From Polyangia bacterium (GTDB lineage: Bacteria; Myxococcota_A; Polyangia; Nannocystales; Nannocystaceae): a DNA stretch of 64,000 bases. Location of the stretch: positions 83,829 through 147,828 of the forward strand of contig JAUIKS010000031.1 in NCBI GenBank assembly GCA_030430565.1, written 5' to 3'. The translations under genes and the position numbers were made by a program. Below the pieces are notes generated by a model. The model searched no databases, had not been told where the DNA came from, and worked only from the letters and a program-made list of their open reading frames with translations. Of the stretch, positions 1-8,482 are shown one piece after another; position 1 is the stretch's first letter; each line of letters opens with the position of its first letter.

Positions 1-74
1 TGGCGTTAAGCAGCGACCGATGTCCGCATATCGCACATGCTCGAAAGAACACATTAATAGCATCAACACGAATC

Positions 75-905
75 TCACCAGCGCATGACGACGCCACCCG
101 TCCAGGTGCCCTGCCGCGTCCGCCCAAAGCTCGGCGACAGCAACGCCTGCGTCGCGCGCCGCTGGAGCCGAGACCGCCGCACGAGGCCCGTGCCCAGCAG
201 CGCGACGCCCGTCCCCGTCGAGATCGCCGCCGGCACCACCAGCTCGTCGACCTCGGAGAGCCCGTAGAGCGTAAACGTCACCAAGCCCGCGACGAGCAGC
301 ACGCCCCCGGGCATGAGCAGCAACGCCGGTCGCTGTTGGCCCGGTCGACCCCGTGGATCGGGCTGCCCGGGACTCCCCTCCCAGGTCTTGTACGCCTGGC
401 TCCAGCGCACGTAGCCGCCCCCCACCAGCCCGGCGCCGATCAACGTCGCCGCGCCGCCGACGATGAAAGAAGGCCCGGCGGTCGCAATCCTCGCTAGCTC
501 GCCCGCGCCGCTGTTGTAGACATCGGTGACGGCGAAGGCGACGCCCATACCGATCAGCGTCACGCCGCCGCCGACGAACGACCACCCCGCGACCATCATG
601 CCCTCGCCGGAGCGCGAAGGCGGAGCGATGACCCCTGGAGCCGACGTGGGCCCCTGCGACGCGGGCGACTCGAGCGGTGACTCGACGCGCGTGGTCGCGG
701 GCTCGATCGCGCTCGGCTCGACAGGCTTCGCCGGAGACTCAGCGGCCGTGTGGGTCGCCTCGCCCGCCTCGTCCGCGCCCCCGGGCGCCGGGGGCACCTC
801 GGTCGCGGAGGCGGGCCCGATGATCACGGACACGAGCGGGGCGGCGAGCGACATCGACACGACGCCTCCGATGATAGCGCGACGCGAGCGCGCTCCCGCC
901 CCCAC
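75..905 (-). CDS. hypothetical multi-pass membrane protein
   Basis: I do not recognise this 276-residue protein. It starts at GTG (905), 17 bases from the divergent gene at 923. The N-terminus is basic (RSRR) followed by a hydrophobic stretch ending in an Ala-rich cleavage-like site, so it looks exported. Residues about 35-95 form a Pro/Ala/Glu/Thr-rich linker. After it come four Gly/Ala/Val-rich hydrophobic segments at about 100-128, 138-165, 196-218 and 225-242, each long enough to span a membrane, ending in an Arg-rich tail. The pattern of signal, low-complexity linker and paired helices recurs in myxobacterial envelope proteins of unknown role. No catalytic motif is visible. The ATG at residue 18 is a possible alternative start but would remove the basic signal region. 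Confidence 0.6.
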   Translation of the reverse strand: MGAGARSRRAIIGGVVSMSLAAPLVSVIIGPASATEVPPAPGGADEAGEATHTAAESPAKPVEPSAIEPATTRVESPLESPASQGPTSAPGVIAPPSRSGEGMMVAGWSFVGGGVTLIGMGVAFAVTDVYNSGAGELARIATAGPSFIVGGAATLIGAGLVGGGYVRWSQAYKTWEGSPGQPDPRGRPGQQRPALLLMPGGVLLVAGLVTFTLYGLSEVDELVVPAAISTGTGVALLGTGLVRRSRLQRRATQALLSPSFGRTRQGTWTGGVVMRW

Positions 906-922
906 GTGCTACACCCGCGCGC

Positions 923-1450
923 ATGCCAAGCGCTCGCCGGCCGCTCTCGAGGCGGACACGACGTCGTTCCGTGTCCGCGTTCACGCTGCTCTGCCCGCTC
1001 GCGCTGCTGGGCGCGTGCTCCCAGGGCCCCCGCGCCCACGATGCGAACGAGGCCGCCGCGCCCCCGCGCACGCCGTCCGCGGCCGAGTCCCCCGAGTCCA
1101 CGCGCTCACCCCAGGCGAAGCCAGCGACGAACTCGGCGACGCCGGCCGAGCCCGATGAACCCGATGAACCCGCGCCCGAGCGCGCCGCGCTGCGGGCCGA
1201 CCTCGAGCTGCTGTGCGCGGCGCTCAACCATGACTACGTCGACGGCACGCTGACCGACTACTACAAGGACGCGCGCCCGAAGACCGCGCTCGGGGAGCGA
1301 CTGCGGCGCGAGGGGGACGAGTCGACGCAGCCCGGGCGCGCGCTCGCGGCGGCCTACCTCGAGCACATCGCGAAGCACGCGGCCGAGACCCCGGGCCCGG
1401 ACATGCCGGAGTGCGCGCGGCTGTTCGAGGAGCTCGACGACCTCGAGTGA
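923..1450 (+). CDS. small lipoprotein of unknown function
   Basis: A 175-residue predicted lipoprotein. A very Arg-rich n-region (RRPLSRRTRRR) is followed by a hydrophobic h-region and the lipobox LLGAC, giving a lipidated Cys near residue 31. A Pro/Ala/Glu linker runs to about residue 85. The remaining 90 residues look globular and mostly alpha-helical, with a DYVDGTLTDYYKD segment and two further Cys (LLCAAL and PECARL) that could form a disulfide. No family was recognised. It is transcribed divergently from the membrane protein before it, and the two share an 17-base spacer. Confidence 0.6.
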   Translation: MPSARRPLSRRTRRRSVSAFTLLCPLALLGACSQGPRAHDANEAAAPPRTPSAAESPESTRSPQAKPATNSATPAEPDEPDEPAPERAALRADLELLCAALNHDYVDGTLTDYYKDARPKTALGERLRREGDESTQPGRALAAAYLEHIAKHAAETPGPDMPECARLFEELDDLE

Positions 1451-1468
1451 GCTCGCGCTTCAACAAGC

Positions 1469-2764
1469 TTATTCAGACAGGTAGACATCGACCCGCGGCG
1501 GGAAGCCGCTGGAGCGCGTCACCACGTCCGCCCGCCCGTCGCCGTCGACGTCGCCCACGCGCAGCGCCGTGAAGTTGTAGCCGTCGTGGACCACGGGCTC
1601 GGCGAAGTGACCGTCCCCGAGCCCGCGGTACAGCTGAATGCGCCACGCGTTGCCCGGGACGTCGGTGACGAGGTCGAAGACGCCGTCGCCGTCGACGTCG
1701 CCCACGTCGAGCATCGAGAAGTTGTAGACATCGGTCTCGACGGCCGAGCTCGAGAACTGCCCGTCGCCGTCCCCAGGCCAGACGTTGACGCGCTGCGGCG
1801 GCGTGTCGTCGACGGTCAGGATGTCGGCGTCGCCGTCGTCGTTGAGCAGGCCCGCGGCGAGGAAGGAGTAGGTCCAGACCTCGGTCTGCGAGACCGGCTC
1901 GAAGCCGCCGCCCATCAGCCCGCGGAACGCGAGCACGCGCGGCGGGAAGCCGCCGTCGACATCGATGAAGGCGTCGTCGCGGCCGTCATTGTCGAAGTCG
2001 GCGCTCGCCATCGCCGGCGAGAAGTTGGTCACCTGCGTCGTCACGGGCCCGCTGAAGCCGAGGTTCGAGAGCCCGCGGTACAGCTCGAGGCGCGGCGGGA
2101 AGCCGGTCCCGCGGGCGATGACGTCGGCGCGCCCGTCCCCGGTGACGTCGCCGAGCACGAAGCCTTCAAAGCTGAAGATCTCGGTGGTCACGTCCGCGCC
2201 GAAGCTGCCGTCCTCGGCGCCCGCGTAGGCGCTCACCCGCGGCGGGAAGCCGGTCGCGGCGGTCACGAGGTCGGCGCGCCCGTCGGCGTTGACGTCGCCG
2301 AGGTCCATGCCGAGGAAGTCCCAGACCTCGGTGGTGACCGGCTCGCCGAGCGGGGAGCCGTCAAAGCCGCCCGTGCCGGCGCCCGTCGACGTCCCCGTGC
2401 CCGCGCCCGTGGTGGTGCCCGCGCTCGTCTCGGGTCCCGCGCTCGTGCTGCTCCCAGCGCCCGTCGAGCTCCCGGCGCCGCTCGACCCTGTGGTCTCGCC
2501 GTCCGTCTCGACGTCCGTCTCGGCGCCGTTCGAGCCCGGTTCGGACTCGCTGACCCCTGGGACCTGCATGCCCGCCGTCGTCAACTCGGTCGCGGGCGCG
2601 CCCGGGACCCCCTCGGTCTCGGCGCCGGAGCTCGAGCTGATCACCAGCTCGGCGCAGCCCGTGACCGCGCCCAGCCCCACGACGAAGGCCAGCGCGCGCC
2701 TCCCTCGACGCGATCCGTCGATCCACCAGCTCCTCGCCCTCACCGCGACCTCCCGAGACGACAC
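1469..2764 (-). CDS. VCBS/FG-GAP repeat lipoprotein
   Basis: A 431-residue surface lipoprotein. The signal peptide ends in lipobox VTGC, followed by a Ser/Thr/Gly-rich linker to about residue 140, a style common in myxobacterial lipoproteins. The rest is six repeats of about 45 residues, each with an Asp-rich loop of DxDxDG type (for example DVNADGRAD, DVTGDGRAD, DVDGDGRAD). Several are followed by a GFPPR motif and a beta-strand. Such loops bind calcium in FG-GAP/VCBS proteins, and the repeats together probably fold as a beta-propeller. The fourth loop (LLNDDGDAD) departs from consensus. The start is GTG at 2764. Function is unknown; adhesion or surface binding is the usual guess for the family. 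Confidence 0.8.
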   Translation of the reverse strand: MSSREVAVRARSWWIDGSRRGRRALAFVVGLGAVTGCAELVISSSSGAETEGVPGAPATELTTAGMQVPGVSESEPGSNGAETDVETDGETTGSSGAGSSTGAGSSTSAGPETSAGTTTGAGTGTSTGAGTGGFDGSPLGEPVTTEVWDFLGMDLGDVNADGRADLVTAATGFPPRVSAYAGAEDGSFGADVTTEIFSFEGFVLGDVTGDGRADVIARGTGFPPRLELYRGLSNLGFSGPVTTQVTNFSPAMASADFDNDGRDDAFIDVDGGFPPRVLAFRGLMGGGFEPVSQTEVWTYSFLAAGLLNDDGDADILTVDDTPPQRVNVWPGDGDGQFSSSAVETDVYNFSMLDVGDVDGDGVFDLVTDVPGNAWRIQLYRGLGDGHFAEPVVHDGYNFTALRVGDVDGDGRADVVTRSSGFPPRVDVYLSE

Positions 2765-2899
2765 GCCCTACAGCCTAGACCGCGCGTCGCCGACCCAAAT
2801 TTAGGTAGTCTCAGGGTAGTCCAAATTTCGTCGCTCGCGACGCGGCCCCGCGCCCGGTCGCGCGCTGCCGGCAATGACGATACTGTGTGGCCCTCGCCG

Positions 2900-4135
2900 A
2901 TGCCGGACGCAGCGCCACCCACAGACGCTCACGACGCAGCTTCACCCGCCCCGGCGCTCGGGGACCGCGGACTGTTTCCGACCCTGGAGCTCGTCGCGTA
3001 TCTCAACCACGCCGCGATCTCGCCGTTCTCCAAGCCGGTCGCCGACGCGCTCCGACAGGTCGTCGCGGACTACTCGCGCCAGGGGCTGCACGCGCTGTTC
3101 CCCTGGCTCGACAAGCGCGAGCAGCTGCGCGCGCAGCTGGCGACGCTGATCGGCGCGCGCGCGCCCAGCAGCGTCGGCCTGACGACCAACACCAGCCACG
3201 GGATCACCAGCGTCGCGCTCTGCTTCCCGTGGCGCGCCGGCGACCGGGTCGTGCTCTTCACCGGCGAGTTCCCGGCCAACGTCACCCCGTGGCAGCGGGC
3301 CGCTGAGCTGTTTCAGCTCGAGGTCGAATTTCTGCCGCTGGCGCCCTACCTCGCGGCCGACGGGCAGGGCCTGCAGCAGCTCGAGGACGCCCTGCGGCGC
3401 CGCCCCGCCCGCCTCGTCGCGGTCTCGGCCGTGCAGTTCCAGACCGGGCTGCGCATGCCGCTGGCCGCGATGGCGCGGATCTGCCACGAGCGCGGCGCCG
3501 AGCTGTTCGTCGACGCGATCCAGGGCTGCGGCGCCGTCCCCTTTGACGTCGAGGCCGACGCGATCGACTACTTCACCGCCGGCGGTCACAAGTGGCTGAT
3601 GGGCCCCGAGGGCACCGGCTTCCTCTACGTCCGGCCCGAGCGCGCGCGCGCGCTGGTCCCCCGGACCGCGAGCTGGATCAGCCACGAGGAGCCCTTTCAG
3701 TTCCTGTTTGAAGGGGCAGGTCACCTCCGCTACGACCGCGCCATCAAGCAAGACGCGCGCTTCGTCGAGGGCGCCGCGGGGAACACCCTCGGCCTCGCCG
3801 GCCTCGGCGCCGCCGTCAGCCTGCTCTCGCGGCTCGGCGTCGACGCGATCTTCGAGCACACCCAGGGCTACCTCGACGCGCTCGAGCGCGCGCTGCGAGG
3901 CCGCGGCTTCTCGAGCCTCCGCGCGCCCCAGCCGGCCGCCCGGTCGGCGATCCTCAGCGTGCGCCCGCCGGCGCCGCACACCGCCGTGTCCCTGCAGCAG
4001 CGGCTCGTCGCCGCCGGGATCTCGTGCACCACGCCCGACGGCCTGCTGCGCTTCGCGCCGCACTGGCCGAACAACGCCGCGCGCGAGCTCCCCCGCGTGC
4101 TCGCGGCGCTCGACGAGGCGCTCGAGTCGCGCTGA
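2900..4135 (+). CDS. class V aminotransferase (PLP-dependent)
   Basis: A 411-residue member of the class V aminotransferase/cysteine desulfurase fold. The PLP lysine is visible as K231 in AGGHKWLMGPEG. Upstream are the cofactor-contacting TTNTSHG segment near residue 105 and FVDAIQGCGAVPFD, where the Asp pairs with the pyridine nitrogen. The opening segment LVAYLNHAAISPFS matches the substrate-entry region of the family. No catalytic Cys loop typical of IscS/SufS is evident, so it is more likely an aminotransferase, epimerase or lyase-type enzyme than a desulfurase. The substrate cannot be told. The frame stays open far upstream, but homology-like sequence begins here; GTG at 2885 is an alternative start. 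The next gene begins 21 bases downstream. Confidence 0.85.
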   Translation: MPDAAPPTDAHDAASPAPALGDRGLFPTLELVAYLNHAAISPFSKPVADALRQVVADYSRQGLHALFPWLDKREQLRAQLATLIGARAPSSVGLTTNTSHGITSVALCFPWRAGDRVVLFTGEFPANVTPWQRAAELFQLEVEFLPLAPYLAADGQGLQQLEDALRRRPARLVAVSAVQFQTGLRMPLAAMARICHERGAELFVDAIQGCGAVPFDVEADAIDYFTAGGHKWLMGPEGTGFLYVRPERARALVPRTASWISHEEPFQFLFEGAGHLRYDRAIKQDARFVEGAAGNTLGLAGLGAAVSLLSRLGVDAIFEHTQGYLDALERALRGRGFSSLRAPQPAARSAILSVRPPAPHTAVSLQQRLVAAGISCTTPDGLLRFAPHWPNNAARELPRVLAALDEALESR

Positions 4136-4156
4136 CTTTGGCAGGCTGTCAGGAGT

Positions 4157-5335
4157 ATGCCGCCCTCCGAGATCTCTGACCTCTTCAGCCTGTCGGACTT
4201 CGTCGTGCAGCGCCCGAGCCCCTCGCAGGGCGCAGGCCTGGGCCCCTGGACGCTGCAGGCGCACAGCTTCCCGCGCGGCGGCCCGCTGTCCGAGCAGCTG
4301 CGCTTCGCGCTGGGCTACGCCCTGCTCGCGCCCTCGATCCGCAACACCCAGCCCTGGCGCTTTCACCTGCGCTGTCACGACGACCGCCGCGCGCGCCTCG
4401 AGCTGCGGCTCGACCGAAGCCGCGTGCTCGCGGTCGCGGATCCCGACGGGCGCGCGGCCACGATCTCCTGCGGCGCGGCCCTCACCGCGCTGACCCTCGC
4501 GCTGTCGCAGCTCGGGCCGATCCCGCACACGCTCGAGCTCCTTCCGAGCGATGACGACGACGCACTGCTCGCGCGCATCCACGTCGACACGGGCGCGCCC
4601 GCGCCCGCGCCCCTGCCCCCCGAGTCGCAGTGGATGTTCCAGTGCCTCCCCAAGCGCCGGACCCTGCGCGGACCGATGGCCGCTCGCCCGATCTCGGCGC
4701 GCCTGCTCGAGCGCCTGCAGGCCGTCGCGACTCGAGACGGCGTCTCGCTGCACCCGCTGCTGCCGGGCGACCCACGCCGCGCCGCGCTCGTCGAGCTCAT
4801 CGAGGAGGGCGAGGCGCTGCAGGCCGCCGACCTGGCCTTCCAAGCCGAGCTCGCGCGCTGGACCCTCAGCCCGGGCGCCGCGAGCGAGGGCCGCGCCAGC
4901 GGTCTGCGCCCCGACCCCGGCGGCCGGACCTTCGCGACGATCCCGACCGAGGCCGAGGGCCCCGCGGCGCGCCCCCGACCGGCGCGCGGCGAGGATCTGT
5001 CCGAAGGTTCACCCGTCATGGCGATCCTGGCGACCGAGCGCGACACGCCGCGCGACTGGCTGCGGGCCGGCGACGCGCTGCTGCGCCTGCTGCTGCGCGG
5101 CCGCGTCGACCACGTGTGGGCCTCGTACTTCGGCCAGCCGCTCGAGCGCCCGGCGCTGCGCCGCCGCCTCGCCGCGCTGCTCCACGAGCTTCCTGAAGAG
5201 ACACTTAATACGACCCCTGAAAACACCCCGAACCCGCTCCACCCCCAGGTGGCGCTGCGGCTCGGGCACGGCGGCGAGGTCCCCCCCAGCCCCCGCCGCG
5301 CGCTCGAGGACGTGCTCGAACAGGAGACCGCGTGA
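4157..5335 (+). CDS. Acg-type nitroreductase-family FMN protein
   Basis: A 392-residue protein of the nitroreductase superfamily, resembling the long two-lobed Acg/Rv3131 type rather than the short NfsB type. The marker is the LLAPSIRNTQPWRF segment (N63-TQPW), where the family binds FMN. A second lobe starts near residue 165 with CLPKRRTLRGPM, corresponding to the RRT-R motif that also contacts flavin. Substrates of this subfamily are poorly known; some members are stress or dormancy proteins. An AGGAG lies directly before the ATG, closer than usual. The stop overlaps the next gene's GTG by four bases, so the two are probably translationally coupled and co-transcribed with the aminotransferase upstream. 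Confidence 0.75.
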   Translation: MPPSEISDLFSLSDFVVQRPSPSQGAGLGPWTLQAHSFPRGGPLSEQLRFALGYALLAPSIRNTQPWRFHLRCHDDRRARLELRLDRSRVLAVADPDGRAATISCGAALTALTLALSQLGPIPHTLELLPSDDDDALLARIHVDTGAPAPAPLPPESQWMFQCLPKRRTLRGPMAARPISARLLERLQAVATRDGVSLHPLLPGDPRRAALVELIEEGEALQAADLAFQAELARWTLSPGAASEGRASGLRPDPGGRTFATIPTEAEGPAARPRPARGEDLSEGSPVMAILATERDTPRDWLRAGDALLRLLLRGRVDHVWASYFGQPLERPALRRRLAALLHELPEETLNTTPENTPNPLHPQVALRLGHGGEVPPSPRRALEDVLEQETA

Positions 5336-6678
5336 CCCGACTCCTCCCCCCACTCCTCCTCCGCGCGAGCGCGCCGCTGCTGACGCTCGCGCTCCTGACG
5401 GGCTGCCAAGGTCCTGGCGCGCCGTCCCAGCCAGCTCCGAAGATCACGAAGTCGGCGCCCGAGACGAAGACCAAGACCGCGCCGCCTGAGACCAACGCCG
5501 AGCCGACCGCGACCGAGACCGGGCAGAAGCCCGCCGAGCAGGCGGCCCCGGCCACGCTCACGCGCGCGGAGGTCCCCCTCTGCGACAAGGCGAGCGCCGC
5601 GCTCACGCAGCTGCGCACGCTCCCAGCCGACGCGACCGCCAAGCAGCGCAGCGCCGCCGCCAGCGACCCCGCGCTGCTCGAGCTGCTCGCCCACACCGAC
5701 ACGGTCACGGGGCGCGCGGACAAGGCCAGGCTGACCGCGAGCGAGACCGCCGCGGGGGACGAGCGCGCGGCCGAGGCGCTCGCGCCCGCGCTCGCGTTCT
5801 GGATGCGCAACCGACTCGCGGACGCCGCCGATGACAAACGCCCCACCGTCGATCGACTCGCGAGCTGGGACGCGGCCGCCTGCGCCTGGGAGCAGCTGAG
5901 AACCAGCGCCACGGTCCAGCTCGGGCTCGTCGCCCGCGACCCCGAGCGCGCCAGCCTGCCCGCGCAGACCTTCGACGACACCCACCTCCCAGTCGCCGAT
6001 GAGTTCATCCTCAGCGCCTTCATCCGCGGCCGCGAGGCGCTGACGAAGCCGGCCGACGCCCACGAAGAAGAGGAGCTCGAGCTGATCCTCCAGCCCGCGC
6101 GCCAACAGATCGAGAAGACCTTCTATCGGCTCGTGCACCGCAGCGTGCTCGCGGGCGCCCGCGCTGACGCCTCCGAGCGTGAGCAGCGGCTCGGGCTCCT
6201 CGCGTTCGCGCTGATCGAGGATCGCCTCAAGGACAAGAACACCCCGGGCATCGCGCGCGTCAAGCAGGCGCTCGCGGACCCCTCAAAGCGCGTGCCCTCG
6301 GGCTCGGTCGACATCCGCCGCGAGCTGAACGTCGCGTTCGCCAAGCGCACGCGCAAGTACTGCTCCGACGCGCTCGAGCACGCCGACCGCCCGCTCGCGC
6401 TGCGGCTCGCGAGCGCCAACGAGGGCGCCACCTACATGACGCTGATCCTCCCCGACATGGAGCGTCAGCTCGCTAAAGACGGCTTCGTTGTCGACGAGCA
6501 CCGAGACGACTGGCGGGTCTTCGTCGAGCTGCTCGAGGACGCCGGCGAGCTCGAGGGCGGGACCCCCGACCCCGACGAGCTCGCCCGCGTCTCCGCCGAG
6601 CTGGTGCGCTGGAACTGCGCCTACCAGACCACGCTCGGCGTCCGCGAGTGCACCGCGACGGTCGACGAGCGGCCGTAG
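5332..6678 (+). CDS. lipoprotein of unknown function
   Basis: A 448-residue predicted lipoprotein that starts with GTG inside the stop codon of the nitroreductase gene (GTGA overlap). The signal peptide ends in lipobox LLTGC and is followed by a Lys/Thr/Pro/Glu linker to about residue 75. The remaining 370 residues are charged and helical, with many Ala/Leu/Glu heptad-like stretches. Two Cys (CSD near 343 and NCA near 427) lie in the C-terminal half. No enzymatic motif was recognised. The tight overlap implies its level is tied to that of the flavoprotein. Confidence 0.65.
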   Translation: MTRLLPPLLLRASAPLLTLALLTGCQGPGAPSQPAPKITKSAPETKTKTAPPETNAEPTATETGQKPAEQAAPATLTRAEVPLCDKASAALTQLRTLPADATAKQRSAAASDPALLELLAHTDTVTGRADKARLTASETAAGDERAAEALAPALAFWMRNRLADAADDKRPTVDRLASWDAAACAWEQLRTSATVQLGLVARDPERASLPAQTFDDTHLPVADEFILSAFIRGREALTKPADAHEEEELELILQPARQQIEKTFYRLVHRSVLAGARADASEREQRLGLLAFALIEDRLKDKNTPGIARVKQALADPSKRVPSGSVDIRRELNVAFAKRTRKYCSDALEHADRPLALRLASANEGATYMTLILPDMERQLAKDGFVVDEHRDDWRVFVELLEDAGELEGGTPDPDELARVSAELVRWNCAYQTTLGVRECTATVDERP

Positions 6679-6725
6679 GCTGCGCCCGGCTGGAACCAGC
6701 ACCCGCCGCGGAGTACAACCGCGCG

Positions 6726-7484
6726 ATGTCCCTCATCACCGTCGACGGCGCGCCCATCGACCGCAGCGACGCGGGCCGACTGCTCGCGCGCCCGATCGTC
6801 CACCGCGAGCGCCCGAGCAGCCTCCTCGAGACCCTCATCTTCGCCTCGATCTCGCTGCTGATCGGCGGCTTCTTGGCCTTCGGCGCCGTCGTCTCGCTCC
6901 CGATCTCCGCCCTGCTCACGGCCAGCGAGGCGCTGCTCGCCGCGCTGTTCCTGTACCTGAGCTGGGGGTTTTGGCGCGACGCCGCGCGCGACCGCAGGCG
7001 CGCGCGCCGAGACCTCACGGTCACCTACGGGCTCGAGGACGTGCTCGTCGAGGCGCACGGCGAGCGCCGACGACTGCCCCTCGACGACGCCTTCGAAGAC
7101 GCCTTCGAAGACGCCTTCGCCCGCGAGCTCAAACCCACCGCCGAGCTCCGACACATCGTCGCGGTCCGCCAGGCGTTTCGCGGCGCCCCGGCCGACTCCC
7201 CGCTGCGCAAGGCGATGGAGTGGGCGGTCTGGATCTACATCGAGGATCACGACAAGACGCTGGAGCCGATCTACGTCGCGCTCCCGCCCGAGGCCAAGCC
7301 CTACGGCTTCTTCGCCTCGGACCTGCGCGAGGACGGCGACGACATCGACGCCCTGCTCGCGCGCGGCGTGCCGGTCGTGCGGCTCGCGCTGCGGCGGACC
7401 CACGACGGGCTGCAGCCGGTCCTGCAGCGCCGCGCCGCCGCCCTGATCACGCGGCCGCTGTTTGGCTCGTCCAGGGCGAGCTGA
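6726..7484 (+). CDS. hypothetical membrane protein
   Basis: A 252-residue protein starting at ATG 6726; the frame is open further upstream without homology-like content. Residues about 35-82 form a pair of membrane helices (FASISLLIGGFLAFGAVV and ALLTASEALLAALFLYLSW). The large C-terminal part is cytosolic and charged. At about 122-134 it carries a short perfect repeat, DAFEDAFEDAF, encoded by tandem 12-base units. No family was recognised. It converges with the potassium-channel gene, their stops being four bases apart. Confidence 0.55.
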   Translation: MSLITVDGAPIDRSDAGRLLARPIVHRERPSSLLETLIFASISLLIGGFLAFGAVVSLPISALLTASEALLAALFLYLSWGFWRDAARDRRRARRDLTVTYGLEDVLVEAHGERRRLPLDDAFEDAFEDAFARELKPTAELRHIVAVRQAFRGAPADSPLRKAMEWAVWIYIEDHDKTLEPIYVALPPEAKPYGFFASDLREDGDDIDALLARGVPVVRLALRRTHDGLQPVLQRRAAALITRPLFGSSRAS

Positions 7485-7488
7485 GCGC

Positions 7489-8382
7489 TCAGCGGATCAT
7501 CCGCCGACAGAACACGAACACGAACAGCGAGATCGCGAACACGCCGAGGAGCGACTCGATCCCCGCCAGCAGGCGCGCGCCGCCGACGGGCCTGATGTCG
7601 CCGTAGCCCAGGCTCGTGAAGGTCACCACGCTGAAGTAGAGCGCGTCGAGGAAGTCGCCGTGCACGCGCCCGCTCGAGCTCTGCAGCTCGAGCAGCGTGT
7701 AGGCCACCGCGAAGCCGACGATGATGACGAAGAAGGCGAGCACCGAGCGACCCGGGCGCTCGCCGTAGCCGCACAGCAGCCACAGCGCCGTCAGCCACGC
7801 GCGCTCGCCCAGCGGCGCGAGCCGGCGCTGCATGTCCATCTCGCGCTCGTAGAACATTCCGGAGGTGTTGTAGTCCCCCTGGTGCTTGTACAGCTCCTTG
7901 AAGTGCCGGTAGGTCTCGTCGGCCTTGACGTACTCCGGCGGCGCGCACAGCTCGTACTCACAGCGCAGCCCGAGCTTGTGGTGCGCCGGCAGGCGGACCT
8001 CGACGAACAGGCACTCGTACCACAGGCAGCGGCGCAGGCTCTTGCAGCGGCTGAAGTTCACGCGCTTGAGCACCGTGCCTTCGAAGTTGACCCCGTCGAG
8101 GGTCGAGAAGTCAAAGCCCACCTGGTCGAGGCGCGCGTCGTGGAACGACGCGCCCGTCAGGTCGGAGTCGCGCAGGTTCTTGAGCGCGAGCTCGATCCCG
8201 TCGAGGCACGCGCCGCGCAGCTGCAGCCCCGAGATCCGGACCACGCCGGCCTCGTCGAGCGCGCGGAAGGCCGCGAGCAGCGGCTCGCGCGGCTTGCCCT
8301 CGCGCGGGGCGTGCAGGACGCAGCGCGTCGCCCCGTCTTCGGCGGGCAGCGGGCAGCCCTCGGCCGAGCACCCCGTGTCCAT
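7489..8382 (-). CDS. pentapeptide-repeat two-TM potassium channel
   Basis: A 297-residue fusion. The first 25 residues carry Cys/His (CSAEGCPLP, CVLH) that could bind a metal. Residues about 45-130 are pentapeptide-type repeats (LRDSDLTGASFHDARL, DGVNFEGTVLKRVNF) expected to form a right-handed beta-helix. A helical connector follows, then the ion-channel module: TM1 at about 212-231, pore helix and filter TSLGYGDI at about 252-259, and TM2 at about 270-290. GYGD is the K+ selectivity signature of the Ion_trans_2 family. The channel would be a tetramer in the inner membrane with the beta-helix in the cytosol as a possible regulatory domain. It lies about 100 bases downstream of the kinase pair on the same strand, so co-expression is possible. 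Confidence 0.85.
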   Translation of the reverse strand: MDTGCSAEGCPLPAEDGATRCVLHAPREGKPREPLLAAFRALDEAGVVRISGLQLRGACLDGIELALKNLRDSDLTGASFHDARLDQVGFDFSTLDGVNFEGTVLKRVNFSRCKSLRRCLWYECLFVEVRLPAHHKLGLRCEYELCAPPEYVKADETYRHFKELYKHQGDYNTSGMFYEREMDMQRRLAPLGERAWLTALWLLCGYGERPGRSVLAFFVIIVGFAVAYTLLELQSSSGRVHGDFLDALYFSVVTFTSLGYGDIRPVGGARLLAGIESLLGVFAISLFVFVFCRRMIR

Positions 8383-8482
8383 GCACGGCGATGGTACCGC
8401 GGGCGCCCGCGCGACGACGCGCCCGCGCGCGCGGACATGCGCGAAGAGACCTGCTCAAACGAACATATTAAAGAGACTGCGC

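Noticed and set aside
1586..2899. Long upstream in-frame extension of the aminotransferase gene
   Set aside because: The extension is antisense to the VCBS lipoprotein and has no aminotransferase character; the start at 2900 fits the family.
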